NCBI GenBank assembly: GCA_023390675.1
Contig: JAEWCK010000408.1
Span: 1 to 7,890 of the forward strand
Length of the DNA: 7,890 nucleotides
Source of the DNA: Pseudomonadota bacterium
Lineage (GTDB): Bacteria; Pseudomonadota; Alphaproteobacteria; Sphingomonadales; Sphingomonadaceae
Direction of reading: 5' to 3'
This document shows positions 1 through 6,593 of the stretch, in pieces. Below the pieces are notes generated by a model, which saw only the letters and a list, made by a program, of their open reading frames with translations, was not told the origin of the DNA and made no database searches. Position numbers and translations under genes: made by a program. Within the stretch, counting starts at the first letter, position 1, and every line of letters begins with the position of its first letter.

Positions 1-4
1 GGCT

Positions 5-51
5 GGGGGAGGGCGTGTCGGAATGCGATCGAGGAGGACAGGCCCTCCCCC
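5..51. repeat. 10-bp perfect inverted repeat downstream of trpB
   Basis: GGGGGAGGGC (5-14) is exactly repeated in inverted form as GCCCTCCCCC (42-51), with 27 nt between the arms. Its arms share the CCCTCCC core with the neighbouring stem-loop at 55-74, so the two probably form one composite palindromic element of the REP type. No gene is visible in 1-79. Confidence 0.6.
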
Positions 52-54
52 GAT

Positions 55-74
55 CCCTCCCGCAAGCGGGAGGG
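55..74 (-). terminator. Stem-loop just after trpB, possible terminator or REP-like half
   Basis: CCCTCCCGC (55-63) mirrors GCGGGAGGG (66-74), giving at least 8 paired bases around a CAAG loop (CTTG on the minus strand). It begins 5 nt after the trpB stop. No T-run follows, so intrinsic termination would be inefficient. From memory, this sequence type recurs between genes in sphingomonad genomes, which would make it a dispersed repeat. Confidence 0.5.
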
Positions 75-79
75 GAGAT

Positions 80-1291
80 TCACAGCGCCACCCCAAGATG
101 CTCCGCCACCGTGAAGATGTCCTTGTCCCCACGCCCCGAGACGTTGACCACGATAATCTGATCCGGCTGCATTTCCCGCGCCTTGGTCTCCAAAGCTGCG
201 AGCGCGTGCGAGCTTTCCAGCGCCGGGATGATGCCTTCGAGCTTGCAGCAGAGCTGGAACGCGTCGAGCGCCTGCCGGTCGGTCACCGGCACATAGGTCA
301 CGCGCCCGCTCTCGTGGAGCCAGCTATGCTCGGGGCCGATGCCCGGATAGTCGAGCCCGGCCGAGATCGAATGCGCCTCGGTGATCTGGCCATCTTCGTC
401 CTGGAGCAGATAGGTGCGGTTGCCGTGAAGGATGCCCGGCGCGCCGCCGGTGAGGCTCGCGGCGTGCTGGCCGGTCTCGATGCCGTGGCCAGCCGCTTCG
501 ACGCCGATCATCGCGACGTCCGCATCGTCGAGGAAAGGGTGGAACAGCCCGATCGCGTTCGATCCGCCGCCCACCGCGGCGATCAGCAGGTCGGGAAGCC
601 GGCCCTCGGCCTTCCGGATCTGCGCGCGCGTCTCGGTTCCGATCACGCTCTGAAAGTCGCGAACCAGCTCGGGATAGGGGTGCGGGCCAGCCGCGGTGCC
701 GATGATGTAGAAGGTGTCGTGGACGTTCGCGACCCAGTGGCGCAGCGCCTCGTTCATCGCATCCTTGAGCGTCTCCGCGCCGCTCGTCACCGGCATCACC
801 TCGGCGCCGAGCAGCTTCATCCGGAAGACGTTGGGCTTCTGCCGCTCGACGTCCGTCGCGCCCATGAAGATCGTGCAGGGCAGCCCGAAGCGCGCCGCGA
901 CCGTCGCGGTGGCGACGCCGTGCTGGCCGGCGCCCGTCTCGGCGATGATCTTCGTCTTGCCCATGCGGCGGGCGAGGAGGATCTGGCCGATGCAGTTGTT
1001 GATCTTGTGCGCGCCGGTGTGATTCAGTTCCTCGCGCTTGAAGTAGATCTTCGCGCCGCCGTAGTGCGCCGTGAGGCGCTCGGCGAAATAGAGCGGCGAC
1101 GGTCGGCCGACATAATGCTCCATCAGATCGTCGAACTCGGCCTGAAACGCCGGGTCGGCCTTTGCGGCGCGATATTCGCGCTCGAGATCGAGGATCAGCG
1201 GCATCAGCGTCTCGGCGACGAAGCGGCCGCCGAACTGGCCGAAATGCCCGCGCTCGTCAGGCAGATTGCGGAGGGAATTGGGCACGGTCAT
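80..1291 (-). CDS. trpB: Tryptophan synthase beta chain
   Basis: This 403-residue cytoplasmic enzyme is the PLP-dependent beta subunit that joins indole and L-serine to make tryptophan, normally in an alpha2-beta2 complex with TrpA. Visible family marks are HTGAHKINN (residues 91-99) with Lys96 as the PLP Schiff-base lysine, ETGAGQHG (118-125) with the catalytic Glu118, the phosphate-binding GGGSN (241-245) and the C-terminal SGRGDKD (385-391). Length is normal for the family and no key residue is missing. The start overlaps the trpF stop by 4 nt (ATGA); an AAGG about 10 nt upstream is a weak ribosome site, so coupled translation from trpF is likely. No trpA start occurs in the 79 nt that remain downstream, which instead carry palindromes. 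The identification is as certain as sequence reading allows. Confidence 0.98.
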   Translation of the reverse strand: MTVPNSLRNLPDERGHFGQFGGRFVAETLMPLILDLEREYRAAKADPAFQAEFDDLMEHYVGRPSPLYFAERLTAHYGGAKIYFKREELNHTGAHKINNCIGQILLARRMGKTKIIAETGAGQHGVATATVAARFGLPCTIFMGATDVERQKPNVFRMKLLGAEVMPVTSGAETLKDAMNEALRHWVANVHDTFYIIGTAAGPHPYPELVRDFQSVIGTETRAQIRKAEGRLPDLLIAAVGGGSNAIGLFHPFLDDADVAMIGVEAAGHGIETGQHAASLTGGAPGILHGNRTYLLQDEDGQITEAHSISAGLDYPGIGPEHSWLHESGRVTYVPVTDRQALDAFQLCCKLEGIIPALESSHALAALETKAREMQPDQIIVVNVSGRGDKDIFTVAEHLGVAL

Positions 1292-1917
1292 AGCGAGCCG
1301 ACTGCCTTAAGGAAGCTGGCGATCTTGTCCACATCCTTGACTCCCGGCGCGCGCTCGACGCCCGAGGAGACATCCACCAGCCGCGCGCCCGTCGCGCCGA
1401 TCGCCTCGCGGGCATTGGCGGCGTCGAGCCCGCCCGACAGCGCCCAGGGAAGCGGATGATCGAAGCCCTGCAGCAGCGTCCAGTCGAAGCGCAGCCCCAT
1501 GCCGCCGGGAAGCGCGGCGTCGTCCGGCGTTTTGGCGTCATAGAGGATGCGATCGGCCGCGCCCTGAAAGCGGTGCGCCTGATCGAGATCGGCGCGTGTC
1601 TTGACCGCCACGGCGGCCCAGACCGGCGCTTGCGTGCGGATCGCGGCAGCACGTTCGGGCGTGGTACGGTGGAGCTGGACGGTGTCGATCCCGACCGTGA
1701 GCGCCTGTTCGATCAGAGCATCGTCGGGATCGACGAATACGCCGACCTTGCCGACATGGCCCGGCACGCGCGCAATCAGCCCGCGCGCCTGATCGAAGCT
1801 CACATTGCGCGGGCTCGGCGGGAAAAAGACCAGCCCCATATGGCTCGCGCCAAGGCGAATCGCGGCGTCCACCGTGTCGGGCGTCGAAAGGCCGCAGATC
1901 TTCGCAGTCACGGGCAT
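1288..1917 (-). CDS. trpF: Phosphoribosylanthranilate isomerase
   Basis: This 209-residue enzyme catalyses the third step of tryptophan synthesis, the Amadori rearrangement of N-(5'-phosphoribosyl)anthranilate to CdRP. It is a stand-alone TrpF and not the TrpC-TrpF fusion of enterobacteria. The N-terminal KICGL (residues 6-10) supplies the expected general-base Cys8, and Asp127 in ILYDAK sits where the general acid lies in the family. Late barrel motifs SGGL (161-164) and DVSSGVE (182-188) form the phosphate-binding end of the TIM barrel. The ATG at 1915-1917 begins MPVTAKICGL, which fits the family start; AAGGG a few nucleotides upstream is a modest ribosome site. It follows the acetyltransferase gene by only 16 nt and overlaps trpB by 4 nt, so all three are probably on one message. 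Confidence 0.97.
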   Translation of the reverse strand: MPVTAKICGLSTPDTVDAAIRLGASHMGLVFFPPSPRNVSFDQARGLIARVPGHVGKVGVFVDPDDALIEQALTVGIDTVQLHRTTPERAAAIRTQAPVWAAVAVKTRADLDQAHRFQGAADRILYDAKTPDDAALPGGMGLRFDWTLLQGFDHPLPWALSGGLDAANAREAIGATGARLVDVSSGVERAPGVKDVDKIASFLKAVGSL

Positions 1918-1933
1918 GTATCGCCCTTTGGCC

Positions 1934-2440
1934 TCAGACGAAGGGCTTGACCAGCACCGTCATCGTCAGCGGCGGATCGAGCGCGATCGGGAAGGGCCGC
2001 GTCTCGCCCGAGGAGGAATAGCCGTGGCGCTTGTACCAGGCGATCAGCCTGGCGCGCGAATCGATCACGGTCATTTCGATGCGCCTGGCCTCGAACACGT
2101 CGCGCGCGACGCGCTCGGCTGCTTCCATCAGCTTCTTGCCGATGCCGCCGGCCTGGATCGTCGGCTCGACGCAGAGCAGGCCGAGATAGGCGAGCCCCTT
2201 GCCGCGATCGCTCACCTGGACGCAGCCCAGCGCGTCGCCATCCTGCTCGGCGATCAGCAGCTTCTGCGCGGGATCGTCGACGATTGCGGCGAGCGTATCG
2301 AGATCGGTGCGCACGCCCTCGATCAGGTCGGCTTCGTGCGTCCAGCCCTGCCGCGCCGATTCGCCGCGATAAGCGCGCTCGATCACCGGGTGGATGCGGG
2401 GAAGGTCTTCGCGCGTGGCGGCGCGGATCGTGACGGGCAT
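1934..2440 (-). CDS. GNAT-family N-acetyltransferase, substrate unknown
   Basis: The 168-residue product is a single-domain GCN5-related acetyltransferase, which moves an acetyl group from acetyl-CoA to an unknown acceptor. The acetyl-CoA pyrophosphate loop is QAGGIGKKLM (residues 96-105, matching the Q/R-x-x-G-x-G/A signature), preceded by the beta-strand YLGLLCVEP (85-93) and followed by the C-terminal ARLIAWYKRHGY (130-141) typical of the fold. The N-terminal part (IRAATREDLPRIHPVIERAY) is the usual first strand and helix. A GGAGG lies 4 nt upstream of the ATG, a strong site that suggests it is translated independently of pyrF, 60 nt upstream. It sits between pyrF and trpF, where sphingomonads often have the two joined directly (from memory). 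Position alone does not show a role in either pathway. Family is sure, substrate is not. Confidence 0.93.
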   Translation of the reverse strand: MPVTIRAATREDLPRIHPVIERAYRGESARQGWTHEADLIEGVRTDLDTLAAIVDDPAQKLLIAEQDGDALGCVQVSDRGKGLAYLGLLCVEPTIQAGGIGKKLMEAAERVARDVFEARRIEMTVIDSRARLIAWYKRHGYSSSGETRPFPIALDPPLTMTVLVKPFV

Positions 2441-2500
2441 CGCGCCTCCATGCCGCGCCGGAGCGGCGCTTGCAATGTACTGAATTGGTTAGCTGATCGA
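2441..2500. other. pyrF to acetyltransferase gap with GC-rich hairpin
   Basis: This 60-nt gap contains GCCGC (2452-2456) facing GCGGC (2463-2467), with an alternative pairing GCGCC (2455-2459) to GGCGC (2465-2469). No T-run follows on the minus strand, so it is a poor intrinsic terminator; it could equally be a leader hairpin about 12 nt before the next start codon. The pyrF-proximal half is noticeably AT-richer. I found no convincing -35/-10 pair. Confidence 0.3.
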
Positions 2501-3172
2501 CTAGAGCGTCGCCTCGATCTCGCGCGCCGCCATGTCGGGGTCCTGCGCGAGCGTGATCGGACGGCCGACCACGAGGATCGAGGCACCGGCGTCGAGCGCG
2601 GCGCGCGGCGTGACGACACGCTTCTGATCGCCGACCGCCCCGTTCGAGGGGCGCACGCCAGGGACGACGAAGAAGCCGTCGTGCCAGATCGACTTCGCCG
2701 CAGCGACTTCCTCGCCCGAGCAGACGATGCCGTCGACTCCCGCCGATCTGGCGAGCTCGGCGAGGCGCATGACCTGCTCGTGCGGATCGGGCGAGAGGCC
2801 AATCGAGACGAGATCGTTGTCGTCGAGGCTGGTGAGCATCGTCACCGCCACCACTTTGGTGCCCGAAGGCGCGGCGGCCTTGGCGTCCTCGAGCATCGCG
2901 CGTCCGCCCGCGGCGTGGACGGTGAGGATCGCGGGCTCCAATGGCCGCAACGCCTGGATCGCCTTGCCGACGGTGTTGGGGATGTCGTGGAATTTCAGAT
3001 CGAGGAAGATCGGCAGGCCGATATCGGCCATCTCGCGCACGCCGGCGCGGCCGTTCGCCATGAAGAATTCGAGCCCGAGCTTGATCCCGCCGACATGGTG
3101 GTGGACGCGCTCGGCGATTCCCCTGGCGCGGTCGAGGTCCGGCGTATCGATGGCGACGTAGATCGGGCTCAT
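2501..3172 (-). CDS. pyrF: Orotidine 5'-phosphate decarboxylase
   Basis: This 223-residue cytoplasmic enzyme decarboxylates OMP to UMP, the last step of de novo pyrimidine synthesis. The catalytic array is complete: Asp9 in YVAIDTPD, Lys31 in IKLGLEFF, and the DLKFHDIPNT motif (residues 58-67) with Asp58, Lys60 and Asp63. The phosphate-gripping end is seen as PGVRP (171-175), GDQKR (181-185) and VVGRPIT (201-207). Length and motif spacing match the short bacterial class 1 enzyme. A GAGG lies 7 nt upstream of the ATG, and the start overlaps the lapA-like stop by 4 nt (ATGA), so expression is probably tied to that membrane-protein gene. Confidence 0.98.
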   Translation of the reverse strand: MSPIYVAIDTPDLDRARGIAERVHHHVGGIKLGLEFFMANGRAGVREMADIGLPIFLDLKFHDIPNTVGKAIQALRPLEPAILTVHAAGGRAMLEDAKAAAPSGTKVVAVTMLTSLDDNDLVSIGLSPDPHEQVMRLAELARSAGVDGIVCSGEEVAAAKSIWHDGFFVVPGVRPSNGAVGDQKRVVTPRAALDAGASILVVGRPITLAQDPDMAAREIEATL

Positions 3173-3483
3173 GGCGTGACCTCGATCAGCGGCGGGGCGG
3201 GGACGGTCTCCGGCTCGGCGGCGGGATTGACGGCGCGCAGATCGCCAAGCGCCCGCTCGAGCCCGGCGACGCGCTGGCGCATCCGCCAGCGATTGGCGTG
3301 ATAGGCGAGCAGGGCGGGAAGCAGGCCGAGCAGGAAGACGAGGATCAGCAGGAGCGGCAGACTGAAATCGGCGATCAGGCCGCTCCAGAGATGGATGCTC
3401 ACCCGCTCGTCGCCATTATAGATCACGAAGCCCGCGACGAGGCCGCCCAGCAACAGCCAGAACAGCACTTTCAGGAACCGCAT
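3169..3483 (-). CDS. LapA/DUF1049 domain inner-membrane protein
   Basis: This 104-residue protein is predicted to sit in the inner membrane. It has two hydrophobic segments at about residues 5-22 and 41-61, separated by a short polar loop containing YNGDERVSIHLW. A charged, helix-forming stretch (62-84, NRWRMRQRVAGLERALGDLR) follows, then a Pro/Glu-rich tail. This is the layout of the lipopolysaccharide assembly protein A (DUF1049) family; E. coli LapA works with LapB in controlling LPS synthesis. Alphaproteobacterial members are short and their role is not established, so I give no symbol. AAGGAGG is 4 nt from the ATG, an excellent ribosome site, and a candidate promoter lies directly upstream. 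It appears to be the first gene of the lapA-pyrF unit. Confidence 0.9.
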   Translation of the reverse strand: MRFLKVLFWLLLGGLVAGFVIYNGDERVSIHLWSGLIADFSLPLLLILVFLLGLLPALLAYHANRWRMRQRVAGLERALGDLRAVNPAAEPETVPAPPLIEVTP

Positions 3484-3509
3484 CGAGCCTCCTTCGGATT
3501 ACGGCGGCG

Positions 3510-3538
3510 ACGATAGGCCCAAGGGCGAGGATTGCCAA
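3510..3538 (-). promoter_or_regulatory. Candidate sigma-70 type promoter for lapA-pyrF
   Basis: Read on the minus strand, TTGGCA (3538-3533) and TATCGT (3515-3510) are 17 nt apart and match the sigma-70 consensus at 5/6 and 4/6 positions. Initiation would fall about 20 nt before the lapA-like start codon, leaving room for its strong ribosome site. The site lies between the hairpin after the patatin gene and lapA, where a new unit would need a promoter. It is a motif reading only. Confidence 0.42.
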
Positions 3539-3541
3539 CTC

Positions 3542-3564
3542 TCCCTCTCCCAACGAGAGAGGGA
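3542..3564 (-). terminator. Hairpin after the patatin-like gene
   Basis: TCCCTCTC (3542-3549) and GAGAGGGA (3557-3564) form a perfect 8-bp stem with a 7-nt loop, starting 3 nt after the patatin stop. The patatin gene ends with tandem stops (TGA TAA), the second lying between stop and stem. There is no clear T-run downstream on the minus strand, so it may be a weak or factor-assisted terminator, or an RNA 3'-end stabiliser. Confidence 0.5.
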
Positions 3565-3567
3565 TTA

Positions 3568-5856
3568 TCAGCCGATCTCCGCCCGTAGCTCCTTGAACAG
3601 GCCCGGGATCATCTTGAGCCGGCCCTCCTCCTCGTCGAGGATCGCGTGGAAGGCCTTGCGCTTGAGCTCGGCGACGCGTGCCTCGCCCGGGCGCGCCTCC
3701 ACCAGCAATGTCGAGACGACGATGTCGATCAGCCGGTCAGCGCCGTGGAGGCGGCCCCAGAGGTAATCGTTCTCGCGATAGGCGCGGCTGAAGAAGGCGC
3801 CGAAGCTGTTGAACTGGATGCCCTTCAAGGTCGCCTCGGCGCCGCCGTTGCGGATCGCCGTGGCATCGTCGGGGGCGATGCGGTCGACGCGGATCGGGTC
3901 GAACTCGTCGACGCCCTCGCCTTGGAGCAAGGGCAAAGTCGCGATGTCGAAGAAGGGGAAGCCGAGATGCGCGAGCAGCATCGGGCGGCGCAGTTCCTTC
4001 GACAGCGCCGAGAAACCCTCCGAGAGCCGCGCGTCGGTCGCCATGTCCAGCGCCTTCAGCCCCATCCGCTCGCCGAGCGCATCGAGCAGAGGCCCGGCAT
4101 CATCCGTCATCATACGGACTTCGTCGCGAAGGTCCGCGAAGGTGTCGGCGCGCTTCAGTTCGAGATAGGCGGCGAGCGAATCGTAGATCGCCTCGCGCAT
4201 CGGGAGCAGCTCGGCATGGCTGCTCGGCAAGTCGATCTCGGTCAGGCGGCGCGCGAGCAGGCGCAGGCGGCGGACGCGGAAGCCGAGATCGTGTGCGCGG
4301 AGGAATTCGAGCGTCGCGGGCGAAGCGCCGTTCGATTGCGTCGCTCCGAACCGGTCCGCTCCGCGCGACTGGACCGCGAGCGTTACGGCCTCGCGGATCT
4401 CGCGCAGCCGTTCGGGGCCGTGGCTTTCTCCGATCGCATAGAGCAGCCGCGAGATGCGATCGATCGCGCCATCGACCTTGAGCAGGCCATAAGCGGTGTG
4501 TCCGTATCCCGCCTTGGCGGCAGCGGCGACCTGCGCGCGGCGGCGCCAGGTCGAGAGCCTTTTGGGCGTCGGATAGTCGAGCCACAAGGTATAGCCGAAC
4601 AGCGCCTCGACCTGCGTCTCCACCTCCGCGCGGATCTCGGCGACGATCGAGAGCATCCGCTCGATCTTGTCCGAACGCTCGGCGATCTCGTCGAGATTGT
4701 CGCGGATCGGCTGCTCGCGCGGCAGCTCGGAAAGCGATCCGATGATCGTCTCGAAGAATCCCGGCATGTCGCCGCGGCTGCCGTAGAAGTCGAAGCGGAA
4801 ATTGGGGAAGGGATCGATGAAGACGAAGCGCCGGTCGACCTGACGGCGCGCGGGACGCTCGCGGAGCGCCTCGATCGCGGGGCGGAAGGGCGCGTTGGCG
4901 AGCACCGACCCGTCGATCAGCACGGCCTTTTCGGCGCGGTTGGCGGCCCATTGCTGAGGCAGGACATGCTCGAGGAACGCGTCGCGACGCGGCCAGGCGA
5001 CGCCGCGCTCGCTCAGGAACTCGTCCATCTCGCGCACCGTCACCGGCGGGAAGGCGCCCGGGAAGCTCGACGTGGCGCGCGCGGCGAAGGCGAGCTCGGC
5101 GGCGTCGGCGAAGCGCGAATCCTCGGACCCGTGATCGGTGAAGGAGAAGACGAGGCGATGCTCGTTCTCGATGACCTGCGGCGGAGAATTGAGCCGCAGC
5201 GCCTCGGGATGACCGCGGAAATCGGTGACGGTGACGAACAGGTCGAGCGGCTGGCCGGCGGGAAGCAGGCGCTTGTCTTGCGGCCCCGCCGCCATGGCAT
5301 CGAATGCGTCGAGCAGCGTGCCGAGCAGCCTCTTGCCGCCGAAGGGCGGCTCGAACCAGCGCGACCGGACGAAATGCTCGAGCTTGAGGCGAACCTCGTC
5401 GCGCGCCTCGGTCTCGACGGTCTCATCGATCGTCTTAGCCCGGTTGGCGACGATCCACGCGATCGGCACAGCCCATAATTTGGCGAAGCGGTGCGCGGGA
5501 CGCTGGCGCGGCTCGATCAGCGCCTCGACATCGGCATGCTTGAGCCACAGGTCGGTGAGTGGGTCGAGCGACTGGCCGGTGGCGATCGCCTGGGCGAGGA
5601 ACACTGCGTTGATCCCGCCGGCGCTCGCACCCGAGACGATGTCGACGAGCACGCGCAGATTGACTCCCGCGCTCTCGCGAATCTCCCCCAGCAATTCGCG
5701 ATAGATGCTCGGCGGCCCGTCACCGTCGCGCGCGGCGCAGCTGGCGCGGGCGAGCCGCCAGATCTCTTTGGTGATGCCGTGCATGTAGACCGCGAGGCTG
5801 ATCCCGCCATAGACGACGAGCGCAAGGCGCAGCTCCTTGTCGCGGACCTCGGACAT
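3568..5856 (-). CDS. Patatin-like phospholipase with DUF3376-type C-terminal region
   Basis: This 762-residue protein carries an N-terminal patatin lipid acyl hydrolase domain (about residues 8-330) and a long C-terminal part that fits the patatin-related DUF3376 family. The catalytic elements are present: the oxyanion-loop region GGISLAVYMHG (17-27), the nucleophile elbow GASAG (76-80) with Ser78, and Asp315 in DGS (315-317), a slight variant of the usual DGG/DGA. TSSFPGAFPPV (262-272) is another conserved family block. The predicted activity is phospholipase A or lysophospholipase on membrane lipid; the substrate cannot be read. I see no signal peptide. The ATG at 5856-5854 shares its A with the TGA of the EEP gene upstream and lacks a clear ribosome site, so it is probably translated by coupling. 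A longer in-frame reading to 6324 is possible on paper but would bury the EEP gene and add an Arg-rich leader unlike the family. Confidence 0.93.
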   Translation of the reverse strand: MSEVRDKELRLALVVYGGISLAVYMHGITKEIWRLARASCAARDGDGPPSIYRELLGEIRESAGVNLRVLVDIVSGASAGGINAVFLAQAIATGQSLDPLTDLWLKHADVEALIEPRQRPAHRFAKLWAVPIAWIVANRAKTIDETVETEARDEVRLKLEHFVRSRWFEPPFGGKRLLGTLLDAFDAMAAGPQDKRLLPAGQPLDLFVTVTDFRGHPEALRLNSPPQVIENEHRLVFSFTDHGSEDSRFADAAELAFAARATSSFPGAFPPVTVREMDEFLSERGVAWPRRDAFLEHVLPQQWAANRAEKAVLIDGSVLANAPFRPAIEALRERPARRQVDRRFVFIDPFPNFRFDFYGSRGDMPGFFETIIGSLSELPREQPIRDNLDEIAERSDKIERMLSIVAEIRAEVETQVEALFGYTLWLDYPTPKRLSTWRRRAQVAAAAKAGYGHTAYGLLKVDGAIDRISRLLYAIGESHGPERLREIREAVTLAVQSRGADRFGATQSNGASPATLEFLRAHDLGFRVRRLRLLARRLTEIDLPSSHAELLPMREAIYDSLAAYLELKRADTFADLRDEVRMMTDDAGPLLDALGERMGLKALDMATDARLSEGFSALSKELRRPMLLAHLGFPFFDIATLPLLQGEGVDEFDPIRVDRIAPDDATAIRNGGAEATLKGIQFNSFGAFFSRAYRENDYLWGRLHGADRLIDIVVSTLLVEARPGEARVAELKRKAFHAILDEEEGRLKMIPGLFKELRAEIG

Positions 5857-6551
5857 CAAGCGGGCTCGACCGTCGCCCAGACGGGCAGATGGTCGGACGC
5901 GGTCCTCGATTGCATGCTTTCGTGCACCCCGGCCCCGATGATGCGCAAATCGGGCGTCGCCATGATCCGGTCGAGCCGCGCCATCGGGCGGCGCGCGTGG
6001 AAGCTCTTGCCGGTGTCGGCGAAGGCGAAGTGCGCGGCGAAATCGCGCAGGCAGCCCGAATTGGCGCTCCATTCGTTGAGATCGCCCATCAGCACCGCCG
6101 GACGCTGGTGCGTGCTCGCCTGGAGATGCGCGATGATCGCGTGCGCCTGCCGCCTGCGCCAGAGGCCCGACAGATCGAGATGCATGCCGACGATCCGGAT
6201 CACCTGACCGCGCACGCGGACATCGGCCATGATCGCGCCGCGCGGCTCGAGCGCGGGCAAGTGGATCGCCTCGCAATCGAGCACCTGCGCATCCTTGCGC
6301 ACCAGCAGCGCATTGCCGTGCCACCCCATCGAGCGCGCGCGCACGCCGAAGGGAATCGGCTTGTAGTCGCTATGCTCGGCGAGGAGATGGCCGCCCAGCA
6401 CCGCGGCGCGCTCGCCGAAGCGGCGGTCGGCTTCCTGGAGCGCGACCACGTCGGCGTCGATCTCGCACAATACCTGAAGCGTGCGTTCGGGGCGCCGGCG
6501 CCGATCGGTGCCGATCGCCTTGCGCATGTTGTAGCTGGCGACCTTGATCAT
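5856..6551 (-). CDS. Endonuclease/exonuclease/phosphatase (EEP) family protein
   Basis: This 231-residue protein has the EEP (DNase I-like) fold, whose members are metal-dependent phosphodiesterases acting on nucleic acids, inositol phosphates or phospholipids such as sphingomyelin. The active-site set is complete: Asn8 in SYNMRK, Glu40 in ALQEAD, His124 in VGMHLDL, Asp157 and Asn159 in MGDLNEW, Asp194 in RLDRIMA, and Asp220-His221 in the terminal SDHLPVW. It has no signal peptide, so it is probably cytoplasmic. A G-rich AGGGGG stretch lies 5 nt before the ATG but is partly inside a small hairpin. The stop overlaps the patatin start by one nucleotide, which suggests the two act together, possibly in lipid or phosphodiester turnover. 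Substrate is unknown; DNA repair activity cannot be excluded. Confidence 0.93.
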   Translation of the reverse strand: MIKVASYNMRKAIGTDRRRRPERTLQVLCEIDADVVALQEADRRFGERAAVLGGHLLAEHSDYKPIPFGVRARSMGWHGNALLVRKDAQVLDCEAIHLPALEPRGAIMADVRVRGQVIRIVGMHLDLSGLWRRRQAHAIIAHLQASTHQRPAVLMGDLNEWSANSGCLRDFAAHFAFADTGKSFHARRPMARLDRIMATPDLRIIGAGVHESMQSRTASDHLPVWATVEPA

Positions 6552-6553
6552 GT

Positions 6554-6573
6554 GCGCCCCCTATGGCGGGCGC
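6554..6573 (-). promoter_or_regulatory. Hairpin overlapping the EEP ribosome-binding region
   Basis: GCGCCC (6568-6573 as read on the minus strand) can pair with GGGCGC (6554-6559), a perfect 6-bp stem with an 8-nt loop. The 3' arm contains most of the G-rich stretch that would serve as ribosome site for the EEP gene and ends 2 nt before its ATG. It could damp translation when folded. In GC-rich DNA such stems also arise by chance. Confidence 0.28.
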
Positions 6574-6593
6574 AGGGGCAGGGGGGCAAGGGC

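Noticed and set aside
23..1459. 478-residue open frame on the plus strand opposite trpB and part of trpF
   Set aside because: It is a composition shadow of trpB/trpF with no family resemblance, and it runs through two well-supported genes and an intergenic palindrome.
1805..3301. 498-residue open frame on the plus strand opposite the acetyltransferase and pyrF
   Set aside because: Low-complexity Arg/Ala/Asp-rich translation crossing gene boundaries; explained by codon bias.
3646..5478. 610-residue open frame on the plus strand opposite the patatin-like gene
   Set aside because: It is Arg/Glu/Ala-rich without any recognisable motif, and mirrors the strong G/C third-position bias of the real gene. 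Catalytic motifs are clear on the minus strand.
5857..6324. 156-residue N-terminal extension of the patatin-like protein
   Set aside because: It overlaps the EEP gene out of frame, is Arg/Ala-rich, and the family begins at the LALVVYGGISLAVY block supported by the ATG at 5856.
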